From the NCBI GenBank assembly GCA_024699045.1, contig JAILQK010000057.1:1-41821 (forward strand): a stretch of 41,821 nucleotides of DNA. The letters run 5' to 3'. The notes beneath the pieces were generated by a model. It was not told the DNA's origin. It saw nothing but the letters and a program-made list of their open reading frames with translations, and ran no database searches. This document shows, one piece after another, positions 1-9,546 of the stretch. Position 1 is the stretch's first letter. Each line of letters opens with the position of its first letter. This DNA comes from Lachnospiraceae bacterium. Its GTDB lineage: Bacteria; Bacillota; Clostridia; Lachnospirales; Lachnospiraceae. The position numbers were made by a program, and so were the translations under genes.

Positions 1-182
1 GCGGTGACAAGGACCAGCTTGCCGTCAGGTCTGTCCTGTATGCTCCTTATAAAGCTGTCGGTGAGCTTTGCCTTATATTTTCCGTACAGCTCCAGATCGT
101 CCTCTTCTATCCCCAGAGGAGCCGCCACATCTTTAATGAGCTTAAGCTCGGCGCTCTGAGCTATTTCAATATCGGATCTCAT
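1..182 (-). CDS. fhs: Formate-tetrahydrofolate ligase, N-terminal part (cut by window edge)
   Basis: Only the first 60 codons lie in the window, read leftward from an ATG at 182. The peptide begins [20 protein letters not shown] and continues with [10 protein letters not shown], the well-known opening of formyltetrahydrofolate synthetase. The enzyme makes 10-formyl-THF from formate, THF and ATP in the cytoplasm; in acetogens and other clostridia it feeds one-carbon and purine metabolism. The start overlaps the ftsK stop by 4 bp (ATGA), so the gene is very probably translationally coupled to ftsK. A ribosome site (GGAGGAG) lies about 6 bases upstream, inside the end of ftsK. The catalytic P-loop lies outside the window, so intactness cannot be judged. 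Confidence 0.9.
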   Translation of the reverse strand, partial: MRSDIEIAQSAELKLIKDVAAPLGIEEDDLELYGKYKAKLTDSFIRSIQDRPDGKLVLVT

Positions 183-2878
183 AGATGCTCCTCCTTAAAT
201 GTCTCAAACTGCTCGGGAGTCATGATTATCGATCTCCCCTTCGTCCCGTTCTCATCTCCGACCACGCCCTCTTCGGTCAGCTGGTCCATGATACGGGCCG
301 CCCTGTTAAACCCTATCTTAAACCTTCTTTGCAGAAGGCCTATGGAAATGACCTGTTTATCCAGATTTACCGCAAATTCCGCAGCCTGCATGAATATTTC
401 ATCTTCGCCGTCTCCGGGCGCGGAAGCTCCGGCATTCCCGCTCTTCGCTCCGTTGCCGGAAGGAGAAGCGGCGGCGTTGATCTCACTCTCTATGTCACGT
501 GTCTTTTCTTCTTCGTTTTTCTGGGCCCTTACAAACGAAGCCACCTTTTCGACTTCCTCATCCGAGACAAAAGCTCCCTGCACTCTGGAAGGCTTTGAGG
601 CTCCCACCGGATAAAACAGCATGTCTCCTTTACCCAGAAGCTTCTCCGCTCCGACCATATCAAGGATCGTTCTCGAATCGGTCCCGCTTGTAACGGTAAA
701 AGCAACCCGGCTTGGCATGTTTGCCTTAATAAGTCCGGTAATGACATCGACCGAAGGTCTCTGAGTCGCAATGATCAGGTGCATACCTGCGGCTCTTGCC
801 TTTTGCGCGAGCCTTACGATCGCGGTTTCAACATCACCCTTTGCGGTCATCATGAGATCAGCAAGCTCATCTACGATAATAACGACCTGCGGGAGCGGAT
901 CCATCCCCTCTCTTGCGGCCATGGCATTGTAGCCTTTGAGGTCCCTGACCCCATGCCCGGCAAACGCCTCATATCTTTGATCCATCTCCGCAACACACCA
1001 GTTAAGGGCATTTGCGGCCTTCTGCGGGTCGGTCACGACCGGAGTGAAAAGATGAGGGATCCCGTTATAGATCGAAAGCTCGACTATCTTGGGATCGATC
1101 ATTATCAGCTTAACATCACGCGGATCCGCCTTGTAAAGGATGCTCATTATGATGGTATTTATACATACCGACTTTCCGGCACCGGTGGCACCCGCTATCA
1201 GCACATGGGGCATCTTTGCTATATCAAAGATCACCGGTTTGCCTGAGATATCCTTTCCTACCGCAAAGGAGATCTTTGACTTGGAATTCTTAAATTCAGC
1301 CGATTCGATCAGATCTCTGAGCATTACCGGCGTCGTTTCGGTATTCGGGACCTCTATCCCTATAGCGCTCTTTCCGGGGATCGGCGCTTCTATCCTTATG
1401 CTCTCGGCTGCAAGCGCCAGCTTGATGTCATCGGTAAGTCCGAGTATCCTTGAGACCTTGATCCCTGCTTCCGGAAGCATCTCATATCTTGTTACCGCAG
1501 GTCCGCGGCTTACATCCGTCATGGTCACATTGATCCCGAAGCTGGCCAGAGCGCTTCGAAGCCTCTCCGAGACCTCTCTGTGCTCCTTGTCATAGTTTAT
1601 ATTGGCCTTTTTCCCCTTGTTGAGAAGATCCGCAGGGGGCAGCCGGTATCCGGTGATCTTTTCGTCTCTGACGGTCATGCCGTCAGGGATTGAAGAAGAC
1701 GCTACCTTTCGCTTTGCCCTTCCTTCAGAAGCAGGCTTTCTCTCAGGTCTTACCGGCTCAAAAAAAGGTTCGGGCTCCGGCATCGGCTCGGGTTCGGGCT
1801 CGGGTTCCGGTTCAGGTTCCGGCTCAGGCTCGGGTCTCAGCTCATGGATGTCTTCCGGCGCTGCCGGATAGGCTATCTCCTTCATGACCGCGGCCTTCGG
1901 TCCGGGATCGGAAAGATCGTCGGATGTATTATCCGGACCGAGGATCCTCTCTGCGATGACCTTTTCTCTCTCATCAAGCTCTTCGACCTCTTCTGCCGTA
2001 AGCTCCTTCATCTCATCCGAGACTTCCTCATCATCTTCGAGCTTAAGCCGGGATATGGTATCTCCCGTCGGCGCAGGTCTGCCGTAGTGTACATTTTCTT
2101 TATGCTGCCTGTTCCGTCTTTCCCTTCTCGCTTCCTCCTGACGTACCTCAATGCCGTCAACGATGCTTTCCGCCGCTTCCGAAGAGCTTTCCTTGATGAA
2201 CCTCAGCACGGATCTTCCGGTCAGCACCCCTATACATATGATCAGGAGCGCTATCATTATTATGACCGCGCCAAACTGTCCCAGCGCCTTTGACATGAAA
2301 GCAAAAAGATGTCCCGGGATAAAACCCCCGCCTCTCCGGTACTCAACTCCGTATCTGTAAAAAGCATCCCCGTTAAAGCTGCTGCGTCTGGTCTCGAAAT
2401 CCTCTCCCCAGGCCAGCGCAAAAAACATGGCTATTATAAGGTAGGTGATCCAGATCATGATACTCTTGATCACCGCCTCTTTATTTGCATGATTTGCTAC
2501 GATCATAACTACGGTAAAAAACAGGGCAAAGGGGAAGATATAAGCGGCAGATCCGAACACGCCGAAAAGAAAGGCGGCCACGGCATTACCGACCGCGCCT
2601 ATTATCCCGAAATTGGAAAGGAATAAAAGCACGCAGATCGCAAAAAGAATGATTATCCCCGCTTCTGCCGCCGGGCTGTAAGAGTCATCTCCGGAGCCGG
2701 AAGGTCTTCTCTCCGGAAGCTTAACCTCCTGATCCTTTTGAGAAGCTTTGCGTTTGGACGCGGATGACGCTTTTTTGCCGGTTCCCTTTGCAGAGGAGCC
2801 GGCTGTCGTTTTTTTCTTTGTTGTTGTATTTCCGGTTTTTTTGCCGTTGTTTACTGCTTTTTTCTTTGTTTCTGCCAT
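179..2878 (-). CDS. ftsK: DNA translocase FtsK/SpoIIIE
   Basis: An 899-residue membrane-anchored DNA pump that moves chromosome ends across the division or sporulation septum. A Lys/Thr/Ser-rich cytoplasmic tail (1-65) is followed by about four membrane segments (about 70-225). A charged linker follows, with a Pro-Glu run at about 348-370, then the RecA-like motor. Walker A GATGAGKS is at 563-570 and Walker B is in the stretch [21 protein letters not shown] is typical of the family. The C-terminal winged-helix gamma domain (about 825-895; [20 protein letters not shown]) reads KOPS/SRS-type orienting sequences. The length is normal for SpoIIIE/FtsK (750-900). The start follows the uppP stop by 19 bp with only a weak ribosome site (GTGAAG). 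Whether it serves division, sporulation or both cannot be told from sequence. Confidence 0.96.
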   Translation of the reverse strand: MAETKKKAVNNGKKTGNTTTKKKTTAGSSAKGTGKKASSASKRKASQKDQEVKLPERRPSGSGDDSYSPAAEAGIIILFAICVLLFLSNFGIIGAVGNAVAAFLFGVFGSAAYIFPFALFFTVVMIVANHANKEAVIKSIMIWITYLIIAMFFALAWGEDFETRRSSFNGDAFYRYGVEYRRGGGFIPGHLFAFMSKALGQFGAVIIMIALLIICIGVLTGRSVLRFIKESSSEAAESIVDGIEVRQEEARRERRNRQHKENVHYGRPAPTGDTISRLKLEDDEEVSDEMKELTAEEVEELDEREKVIAERILGPDNTSDDLSDPGPKAAVMKEIAYPAAPEDIHELRPEPEPEPEPEPEPEPEPMPEPEPFFEPVRPERKPASEGRAKRKVASSSIPDGMTVRDEKITGYRLPPADLLNKGKKANINYDKEHREVSERLRSALASFGINVTMTDVSRGPAVTRYEMLPEAGIKVSRILGLTDDIKLALAAESIRIEAPIPGKSAIGIEVPNTETTPVMLRDLIESAEFKNSKSKISFAVGKDISGKPVIFDIAKMPHVLIAGATGAGKSVCINTIIMSILYKADPRDVKLIMIDPKIVELSIYNGIPHLFTPVVTDPQKAANALNWCVAEMDQRYEAFAGHGVRDLKGYNAMAAREGMDPLPQVVIIVDELADLMMTAKGDVETAIVRLAQKARAAGMHLIIATQRPSVDVITGLIKANMPSRVAFTVTSGTDSRTILDMVGAEKLLGKGDMLFYPVGASKPSRVQGAFVSDEEVEKVASFVRAQKNEEEKTRDIESEINAAASPSGNGAKSGNAGASAPGDGEDEIFMQAAEFAVNLDKQVISIGLLQRRFKIGFNRAARIMDQLTEEGVVGDENGTKGRSIIMTPEQFETFKEEHL

Positions 2879-2897
2879 CTATGACTTCACACTGCCG

Positions 2898-3743
2898 TTA
2901 TTTTGTAAGAAAATGAGCTATTATCGCAATAAGGCCGACCACTAAGCAGTAGATCGAGAAGAAAATGTATCTCTTCCTCCTGACCACATTTATCATAAAC
3001 CTTATCGCAAAATATCCGACCACGGCCGCAACTATCATTCCTATGATATAGGCTACGATCGTCAGTCCGGTAAGCGATGCCTCGCCGGCATCCTTTAATT
3101 CCAGGATCGCCGCGCCGATTACTGCGGGGATCGACATGATAAATGAATACTTGACCGCCGTTTCCTTCTTTACCCCAAGCATCAGGCAGGCTGCGATCGT
3201 CGAGCCGCTCCTCGATATTCCGGGCATCGTCGCTATCCCCTGTGCCATGCCTATCTCGAACGCATTAAGATATGATATCTTTTTTATTCCCTTCCTTCCG
3301 TCCCCTATCCTGTCGCAGATAAATAAAAGCAAGGCATTGATGAGAAGACCTATTCCCGGCAGGAGCAGTGTGGTAGAAGCATATTCGACAAACCCTTTAC
3401 CGACATAACCCAGGATGGCTGTAGGGATCGTGCTTACGATGATGAGAAGGACAAATCTCCGGTAAGCCGAGCTTAAAACTATGACATCGGGATCCCTGAA
3501 TCTCCTTATGAAGTCGGATATGATCCCGAAAAACTCGATCACAAGCTTGACGATATCCTTCCAAAAGACCACGAATATCGCAATGAGCGTACCGATGTGC
3601 AAAAGCACATCAAAAAGCAGGCTGGTGTCGCTCTCAAAATGAAAAAGATTCTGCAGTATGGCAAGGTGTCCCGAAGATGACACGGGGAGAAACTCCGCGA
3701 TCCCCTGAACTATACCCAATAATATTGCCTGAAAGATGATCAT
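2898..3743 (-). CDS. uppP: Undecaprenyl-diphosphatase (UppP/BacA)
   Basis: A 281-residue polytopic membrane enzyme that dephosphorylates undecaprenyl pyrophosphate, recycling the lipid carrier for peptidoglycan and teichoic acid synthesis. Its bacitracin-resistance effect is a known family property. Both signature segments are present: [18 protein letters not shown] at about 10-27, with the catalytic Glu pair and Ser/His, and PGISRSGST at about 173-181, with the active-site Arg. Hydrophobic stretches alternate through the whole protein, as expected for 7-8 membrane helices. The start overlaps the end of leuD by 4 bp, so it is co-transcribed with leuCD despite the unrelated function. Length is typical (265-285). 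Confidence 0.96.
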   Translation of the reverse strand: MIIFQAILLGIVQGIAEFLPVSSSGHLAILQNLFHFESDTSLLFDVLLHIGTLIAIFVVFWKDIVKLVIEFFGIISDFIRRFRDPDVIVLSSAYRRFVLLIIVSTIPTAILGYVGKGFVEYASTTLLLPGIGLLINALLLFICDRIGDGRKGIKKISYLNAFEIGMAQGIATMPGISRSGSTIAACLMLGVKKETAVKYSFIMSIPAVIGAAILELKDAGEASLTGLTIVAYIIGMIVAAVVGYFAIRFMINVVRRKRYIFFSIYCLVVGLIAIIAHFLTK

Positions 3744-4243
3744 CTGATGCTCCCGTTATCCTCTTCGTTAATATAGTTCACAAGACCGCCGGCATTGATT
3801 ATGCGCTGCATGAAAGCAGGAAAAGGGGTTCCCTTATAGCTGACCCCGGTCGTGATATCCTTTATCTCTCCGAGATCGAAATCGATCATCACTTCATCTC
3901 CGGGCTTTATGCCCTCCGAAGCTTCCCTGCTCTCTATGATCGGAAGTCCTATGTTTATCGCATTTCTGAAAAATATCCTCGCAAAGGTCTCCGCTATGAC
4001 GCATGATACCCCTGCCTCCTTGATGACCATGGGCGCATGCTCCCTTGAAGAGCCGCAGCCGAAGTTCTTGCCTGCTACCATGATATCCCCGGACGCGACG
4101 TTCTTTACGAACTCCTTGTCTATATCCTCCATGCAGTGGGAGGCCAGTTCCTTTTTATCCTGGATCGCAAGATAACGGGCCGGTATGATCACATCCGTAT
4201 CAACATTGTCTCCGTACTTAAATACTCTTCCTCTGGCTTCCAT
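3740..4243 (-). CDS. leuD: 3-isopropylmalate dehydratase small subunit
   Basis: A 167-residue swivel-domain subunit that pairs with LeuC to isomerise 2-isopropylmalate to 3-isopropylmalate in leucine synthesis. Diagnostic segments are [15 protein letters not shown] near the N-terminus and [12 protein letters not shown], the substrate-binding loop shared with aconitase domain 4. The length fits the short (about 165 residue) clostridial/archaeal form rather than the 200-residue enterobacterial form, matching the short LeuC next door. It starts 2 bp after the leuC stop and overlaps uppP. The close homologue homoaconitase/citraconate hydratase cannot be excluded by sequence alone, but the ilv/leu context supports leucine synthesis. 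Confidence 0.94.
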   Translation of the reverse strand: MEARGRVFKYGDNVDTDVIIPARYLAIQDKKELASHCMEDIDKEFVKNVASGDIMVAGKNFGCGSSREHAPMVIKEAGVSCVIAETFARIFFRNAINIGLPIIESREASEGIKPGDEVMIDFDLGEIKDITTGVSYKGTPFPAFMQRIINAGGLVNYINEEDNGSIR

Positions 4244-4245
4244 CC

Positions 4246-5511
4246 TTACACCTCCCCGGGATCGGCGATAAACCCTGTTACAGCCGAAGCCGCCGCTACC
4301 GCCGGGCTCGCAAGATATATCTCCGAATCGACATGCCCCATGCGTCCGACAAAGTTACGGTTTGTAGTGGATATGCATCTTTCCTTTGCGGCAAGGATCC
4401 CCATGTACCCGCCAAGGCAGGGCCCGCAGGTAGGCGTCGAAACGATCGCTCCCGCCTCTATGAAGTCCCTGATAAGTCCTTCCTCCAGAGCCTTCAGATA
4501 TATCTTCTGTGTCCCGGGGATGACGATGCATCTCACGTTTGCGGCAACACTCTTTCCCCTCATTATAGCGGCCGCCGCTCTAAGATCGGATATCCTTCCG
4601 TTGGTACAGCTGCCGATTACAGCCTGATCTATCCTGATATGATCCTTCACGGCCTCGTCTATCGTTCTGGTATTTGATGGAAGATGCGGATACGCCACTA
4701 CCGGGCGGAGCTTTGAAAGATCTATCGTATACTCCTCCGCGTATTCCGCATCGGGATCCGCCTCATACTTCTTAAAGGGTCTGTTCCCGTGCGCCTTCAT
4801 ATATTCCTCGGCGATCTCATCCACGGGGAAGATCCCGTTCTTACCGCCCGCTTCTATCGCCATATTGGCGATCGTCAGGCGATCGTCTATATTAAGCTCG
4901 CTTATTCCCTCGCCCGTAAACTCCATCGATCTGTACAACGCTCCGTCGACACCGATAAGCCCGATGATATGGAGAATAAGATCCTTTCCGGAAACATTCG
5001 GCTGTTTTTTTCCTATGATATTGAACCTGACCGCTTCCGGTACCTTAAACCATGCCTTGCCCGTAGCCATTCCGGCCGCCATGTCCGTTGATCCGACTCC
5101 GGTCGAAAATGCCCCCAGAGCTCCGTAGGTACAGGTGTGTGAATCAGCCCCGATGATGAGATCCCCCGCCACCGTCAGTCCGGCTTCGGGAAGCAGTGCA
5201 TGCTCGATCCCCATCTTACCGACATCGAAATAGTTGGTAAGCTCGTGCGCCGCGGCAAAATCCCTGCAGCATTTGCAGTTTTCGGCTGATTTGATATCCT
5301 TGTTCGGGATAAAATGATCCATTACCAGAGCGATCTTATCCTTATCGAATACCTTATCGCTCTTAAACCCCTTCATCACGTTTATAGCTACAGGGGTCGT
5401 GATATCGTTGCCGAGCACCAGATCCAAAGAGGCCTCGATAAGCTGACCGGCCTTAACTTCAGGCAGTCCGGCATGCGCGGCAAGTATTTTCTGTGACATC
5501 GTCATTCCCAT
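4246..5511 (-). CDS. leuC: 3-isopropylmalate dehydratase large subunit
   Basis: A 421-residue aconitase-superfamily subunit carrying the [4Fe-4S] cluster of isopropylmalate isomerase. Cluster cysteines are visible in VIGSCTNGR and [22 protein letters not shown] and the N-terminal region up to DHFIPNKD are also typical. The length matches the compact clostridial type. The chosen ATG has GGGAGAG nine bases upstream; two further Met codons (residues 3 and 5) are possible starts. It is the first gene of leuC-leuD-uppP-ftsK-fhs and is preceded by a leader of more than 100 bp with two hairpins. No leucine-rich leader peptide is seen. Confidence 0.95.
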   Translation of the reverse strand: MGMTMSQKILAAHAGLPEVKAGQLIEASLDLVLGNDITTPVAINVMKGFKSDKVFDKDKIALVMDHFIPNKDIKSAENCKCCRDFAAAHELTNYFDVGKMGIEHALLPEAGLTVAGDLIIGADSHTCTYGALGAFSTGVGSTDMAAGMATGKAWFKVPEAVRFNIIGKKQPNVSGKDLILHIIGLIGVDGALYRSMEFTGEGISELNIDDRLTIANMAIEAGGKNGIFPVDEIAEEYMKAHGNRPFKKYEADPDAEYAEEYTIDLSKLRPVVAYPHLPSNTRTIDEAVKDHIRIDQAVIGSCTNGRISDLRAAAAIMRGKSVAANVRCIVIPGTQKIYLKALEEGLIRDFIEAGAIVSTPTCGPCLGGYMGILAAKERCISTTNRNFVGRMGHVDSEIYLASPAVAAASAVTGFIADPGEV

Positions 5512-5550
5512 GATCTGTATCTCTCCCTTTTACGTCATGATCCATGCAAT

Positions 5551-5599
5551 GGACAAAAGCTTTGTCCGGTCATTTCTCCGGCATATTTATTATCCGGAG
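5551..5599 (-). other. Two hairpins in the leuC leader
   Basis: Two stem-loops lie 40-90 bp ahead of the leuC start. The first (5576-5599) has a CTCCGG/CCGGAG stem with a 12-nt loop. The second (5551-5567) is a perfect 7-bp GGACAAA/TTTGTCC stem with a 3-nt loop. Neither is followed by a T-run, so neither looks like a terminator. No T-box motif or leucine-rich leader ORF accompanies them. They may stabilise the message or bind a regulator; function is unknown. Confidence 0.4.
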
Positions 5600-5671
5600 A
5601 CGGCCTGATTTGCCGAATGACATAATATCCTACTTTAACCTATGAATGATACCATATCCGCCGCACTATGA

Positions 5672-5711
5672 CAAATAAAAAGATACCGGACGGTCTTTTC
5701 AGACTGTCCGG
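5672..5711 (-). terminator. Rho-independent terminator of ilvC
   Basis: On the minus strand, 23 bp past the ilvC stop, an 11-bp stem (CCGGACAGTCT/AGACCGTCCGG, one A-C mismatch, loop GAAA) is followed by TATCTTTTTATTT. This separates the ilv transcript from the leuC transcript. The plus strand lacks a T-run, so the terminator works in one direction. Confidence 0.85.
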
Positions 5712-5734
5712 CATCCGAATGATCAATGATCGTA

Positions 5735-6784
<1,050 letters not shown>

Positions 6785-6862
6785 TCATAAATCATTTTAG
6801 TTTATAAAGCCTATATCCTACAGGCCCTGGAGAGATCTCCCCCGGGTCTTAAGTATCCTGTT

Positions 6863-7366
6863 CTAAGGAAGATAAACGACACTGTCCTTGCCTCTTGAGA
6901 GGCCTGCGATACCCGTGCGCGCGATCTCGAGGATGTTATACCCCTGCATCATCCGTATAAACGCATCGACCTTCTGTGTGTTTCCCACGATCTCGATCAT
7001 GAGGGATTCGTCCGCGACATCGATGATCTTTGCCCTGAACATATCAACTATCGATGCGATCTGGACGCGCTGGTCGGCATTTACCGTCTCTACCTTTATC
7101 ATGGCAAGCTCCCGGTAAACCGAATTCTCCGGCACGAGCTCTTTTATGTTGCGTACATCCGTGAGCTTTCTGAGCTGCTTTTCGATCTGCTCGAGGATCT
7201 CGTCATTGCCGGTCGCGACGATCGTGATCCTTGTGTATTTCGGATCGGCGGTCGTCCCCGCGGTGATGCTCTCTATGTTGTATCCGCGCCTTGAAAAGAG
7301 TCCGGATATCCTTGAAAGCACGCCTGATGTATTATCCACTATAAGCTGAAAAACCTTGCTCTGCAT
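6863..7366 (-). CDS. ilvH: Acetolactate synthase small (regulatory) subunit, copy 1
   Basis: A 167-residue regulatory subunit. The N-terminal ACT domain (about 1-80) has the family opening VDNTSGVLSRISGLFSRRGY and NIESITAG; the C-terminal ALS_ss_C domain ends with ILEIARTGIAGLSRG. Such subunits bind branched-chain amino acids and both activate the IlvB catalytic subunit and make it feedback-sensitive. It is preceded by its own promoter-like sequence and a strong GGGAGGAG ribosome site, and followed 93 bp later by ilvC. It is clearly paralogous to the gene at 7432-7908 just upstream, which is unusual. Confidence 0.93.
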   Translation of the reverse strand: MQSKVFQLIVDNTSGVLSRISGLFSRRGYNIESITAGTTADPKYTRITIVATGNDEILEQIEKQLRKLTDVRNIKELVPENSVYRELAMIKVETVNADQRVQIASIVDMFRAKIIDVADESLMIEIVGNTQKVDAFIRMMQGYNILEIARTGIAGLSRGKDSVVYLP

Positions 7367-7392
7367 ATCTCCTCCCGAAAAATCAATAATCT

Positions 7393-7421
7393 ATACTACT
7401 TTTTTCAACTGCAAAAGTCAA
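7393..7421 (-). promoter_or_regulatory. Promoter for ilvH-ilvC
   Basis: Minus-strand -35 TTGACT (7416-7421), 17-bp spacer, -10 TAGTAT (7393-7398), in an A/T-rich 65-bp gap between the two small-subunit genes. It would give ilvH-ilvC an expression level independent of the metH-ilvB transcript. Confidence 0.55.
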
Positions 7422-7431
7422 TCGTCATATG

Positions 7432-7908
7432 TTATTCGCATTTGGGCAGCGCCAGCGTTCCCGTGCGGGCGATCTCCGTGATCGACACCTGGTTTAAGAG
7501 CCTTATGAGCATCGCGGTGCGGTCGGGTCTGTCGCAGATCTGAATAAGCATCAGGTGCTCCGACATGTCCACGATATCGGCCTTCATCGCGTCTACGATC
7601 TCCATGATATCCTTGCGGTTCGTTTTATTGTACTTAACCTTTACAAGCATGAGTTCCCTCGAGACCGCCTCAGACTCTTCGTAGGTCTTTATCTTTATCA
7701 CATCCAGCTTCTTATTAAGCTGCTTCTCTATCTGCTCCAGAGTCCTCTCATCTCCGGATGAGACTATGGTCATTACCGATATGTCGGGGTCATCGGTGGT
7801 TCCCACGGCCAGAGAGTCGATATTGAAGCTCCTCCTTGCGAATAAGCCCGAAACCTTCGCCAGGACTCCGGATCTGTTTTCCACCAAAACGGTATATATC
7901 TTTTTCAT
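7432..7908 (-). CDS. Acetolactate synthase small subunit, copy 2
   Basis: A 158-residue protein with the same layout as ilvH: an ACT domain (VENRSGVLAKVSGLFARRSF, then NIDSLAVG) and a C-terminal domain ending VSITEIARTGTLALPKCE. It is immediately downstream of ilvB (12 bp), so it is probably the partner translated with the catalytic subunit. It differs from the 167-residue copy throughout and has extra lysines (ELMLVKVKYNKTNRKD), so this is an old paralogue, not a recent duplication. The two could confer different feedback specificity (for example valine versus leucine) or form a mixed regulatory dimer; that is inference. Confidence 0.9.
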   Translation of the reverse strand: MKKIYTVLVENRSGVLAKVSGLFARRSFNIDSLAVGTTDDPDISVMTIVSSGDERTLEQIEKQLNKKLDVIKIKTYEESEAVSRELMLVKVKYNKTNRKDIMEIVDAMKADIVDMSEHLMLIQICDRPDRTAMLIRLLNQVSITEIARTGTLALPKCE

Positions 7909-7920
7909 AAGCCTGTTCTC

Positions 7921-9537
7921 CTATTTTACGGTATCCGCCGGATCCACTATCACTTCCATGAGCGCCGGTCCGTCATTTCCGAGGAACTCTTCCACCTTCT
8001 TATCGATGCCGTCCATATTTTCGGCCCTGAAATACGCGATATCATAAGCACGCGCAAGATCGTCGAGTTTGGGGTAGGATCCCAGCCGTACCATCTCATA
8101 TCTGTCGTTCAGACTGTAATGCTGATATTCCCTGACAAGCCCGAGATAGTTGTTGCGGAGCACCACGATCTTGATATCGACCTTCTCTTCCTTCATGGTG
8201 GCAAGCTCCATCATCGACATCTGGAATCCGCCGTCCCCGCAGAGCGCGACGACCTGACGGCTCCCGTCTGCCATTTTTGATCCGATGGCTGCCGGAACGG
8301 AATATCCCATCGTTCCCATGCCTCCGGATGTAAAGAACCTTCCTCCGTCCCTTACGTTCACATTCGCGCAGGACCAGATCTGATTCTGTCCCACATCGGC
8401 GACATACACGGCTCTGTCCTGCATCGAATGAGAGAGGAGTCCTATAAAGACCGCCGGATTGACGCATTTGTCGGAAAAGCTCAGCGCCGGCGGGATCTTA
8501 CGGTATTCGCGAAGAAGCTCTCTCCAGGAAGCGGTATCAAGCTGCAGCGGCTGCTGGACCAGATCCTCGAATATCGTCTTCGCATCTCCGACAATGGGTA
8601 TCGTGGGACCCACATTCTTTCCGATCTCCGCCGGATCCACATCGATATGGATAAGTATCTTGTTTTCAAGTATTATGTTAGGATTCGCGACCGCTCTGTC
8701 TGCGACACGGGCTCCGACCATCATGAGGACATCGCACTCCTGCATCGCCTTATTGGCCGATATCGATCCGTTATTCCCGACCATGCCGTAGTTGAGCTCG
8801 TGATCCGTAGGCAGGACGCCTATACCCATCATCGTATGAACCACGGGAATGCTGTATTGCTCGGCAAAAGCGCGGAGCTCCTTCTTGGCTCCGGAAAGAA
8901 ATACTCCTCCTCCGGCGCAGATCAGCGGATGCTTCGCTTTTTTAAGTTCTGATACCGCTCTCTTTATCTGCTGTATATGACCCTTCACCGTGGGTTTATA
9001 TGTCCTTAGACTTACCTCCTCCGGATAATCGAATTCCTTAAGCTCGGCGCGCTGCACATCGATCGGAACGTCGATGAGCACGGGCCCCCTGCGTCCGGTA
9101 TTTGCGATATAAAAAGCCTCTTTGAAGACCCGGGGGATATCCTTTACGTCCTTTATCAGATAGCTGTATTTGACTATGCTCTCCGTAGCTCCCGTAACAT
9201 CGGCCTCCTGGAAGCCGTCCGATCCGATAAGATCCGAGTCCACCTGACCCGATATGCATACGAGGGGGATCGAATCCGCATAAGCCGTAGCTATCCCCGT
9301 GATGAGATTAAGCGCACCGGGACCCGAAGTCACCGCGCACACTCCTACCTTTCCCAGAGTCCTCGCATATCCCGACGCCATATGTCCTGCGTTCTGCTCG
9401 GTGCGGACCAGCACCTGTCTGATCCCGGTAGCTCCGAGGCTGTCAAAAAAGTTCGCTATCGCGACTCCCGGATAGCCGTAGACCACCTCGACATTCTCCA
9501 ATTCGAGACATTTTGCCATAGCTTCTGAACCTGTCAT
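7921..9537 (-). CDS. ilvB: Acetolactate synthase catalytic subunit
   Basis: A 538-residue ThDP-, FAD- and Mg-dependent enzyme that condenses two pyruvates (or pyruvate and 2-oxobutyrate) in branched-chain amino acid synthesis. The ThDP-activating glutamate is E47 in LVRTEQNAGHMASGYAR. The Mg/ThDP motif GDGGFQMSMMELAT with RNNYLGLVREYQ, and GGMGTMGYSVPAAIG, are intact. The loop usually read as FGYPGGA is here YGYPGVA, a mild deviation. It lacks any long C-terminal tail, giving a length at the short end for IlvB (540-590). It follows metH by 9 bp and precedes a small-subunit gene by 12 bp. Confidence 0.93.
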   Translation of the reverse strand: MTGSEAMAKCLELENVEVVYGYPGVAIANFFDSLGATGIRQVLVRTEQNAGHMASGYARTLGKVGVCAVTSGPGALNLITGIATAYADSIPLVCISGQVDSDLIGSDGFQEADVTGATESIVKYSYLIKDVKDIPRVFKEAFYIANTGRRGPVLIDVPIDVQRAELKEFDYPEEVSLRTYKPTVKGHIQQIKRAVSELKKAKHPLICAGGGVFLSGAKKELRAFAEQYSIPVVHTMMGIGVLPTDHELNYGMVGNNGSISANKAMQECDVLMMVGARVADRAVANPNIILENKILIHIDVDPAEIGKNVGPTIPIVGDAKTIFEDLVQQPLQLDTASWRELLREYRKIPPALSFSDKCVNPAVFIGLLSHSMQDRAVYVADVGQNQIWSCANVNVRDGGRFFTSGGMGTMGYSVPAAIGSKMADGSRQVVALCGDGGFQMSMMELATMKEEKVDIKIVVLRNNYLGLVREYQHYSLNDRYEMVRLGSYPKLDDLARAYDIAYFRAENMDGIDKKVEEFLGNDGPALMEVIVDPADTVK

Positions 9538-9546
9538 AATCCCTCC

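Noticed and set aside
1602-2293. Open frames on the plus strand opposite ftsK
   Set aside because: They are antisense shadows of a clear ftsK frame, lack family motifs and ribosome sites, and one consists of Gly-Ser repeats opposite the Pro-Glu run.
5512-5670. T-box or leucine attenuator before leuC
   Set aside because: No T-box sequence, no Leu-rich leader peptide, and neither leader hairpin is followed by a T-run. The only small ORF there has no run of leucine codons.
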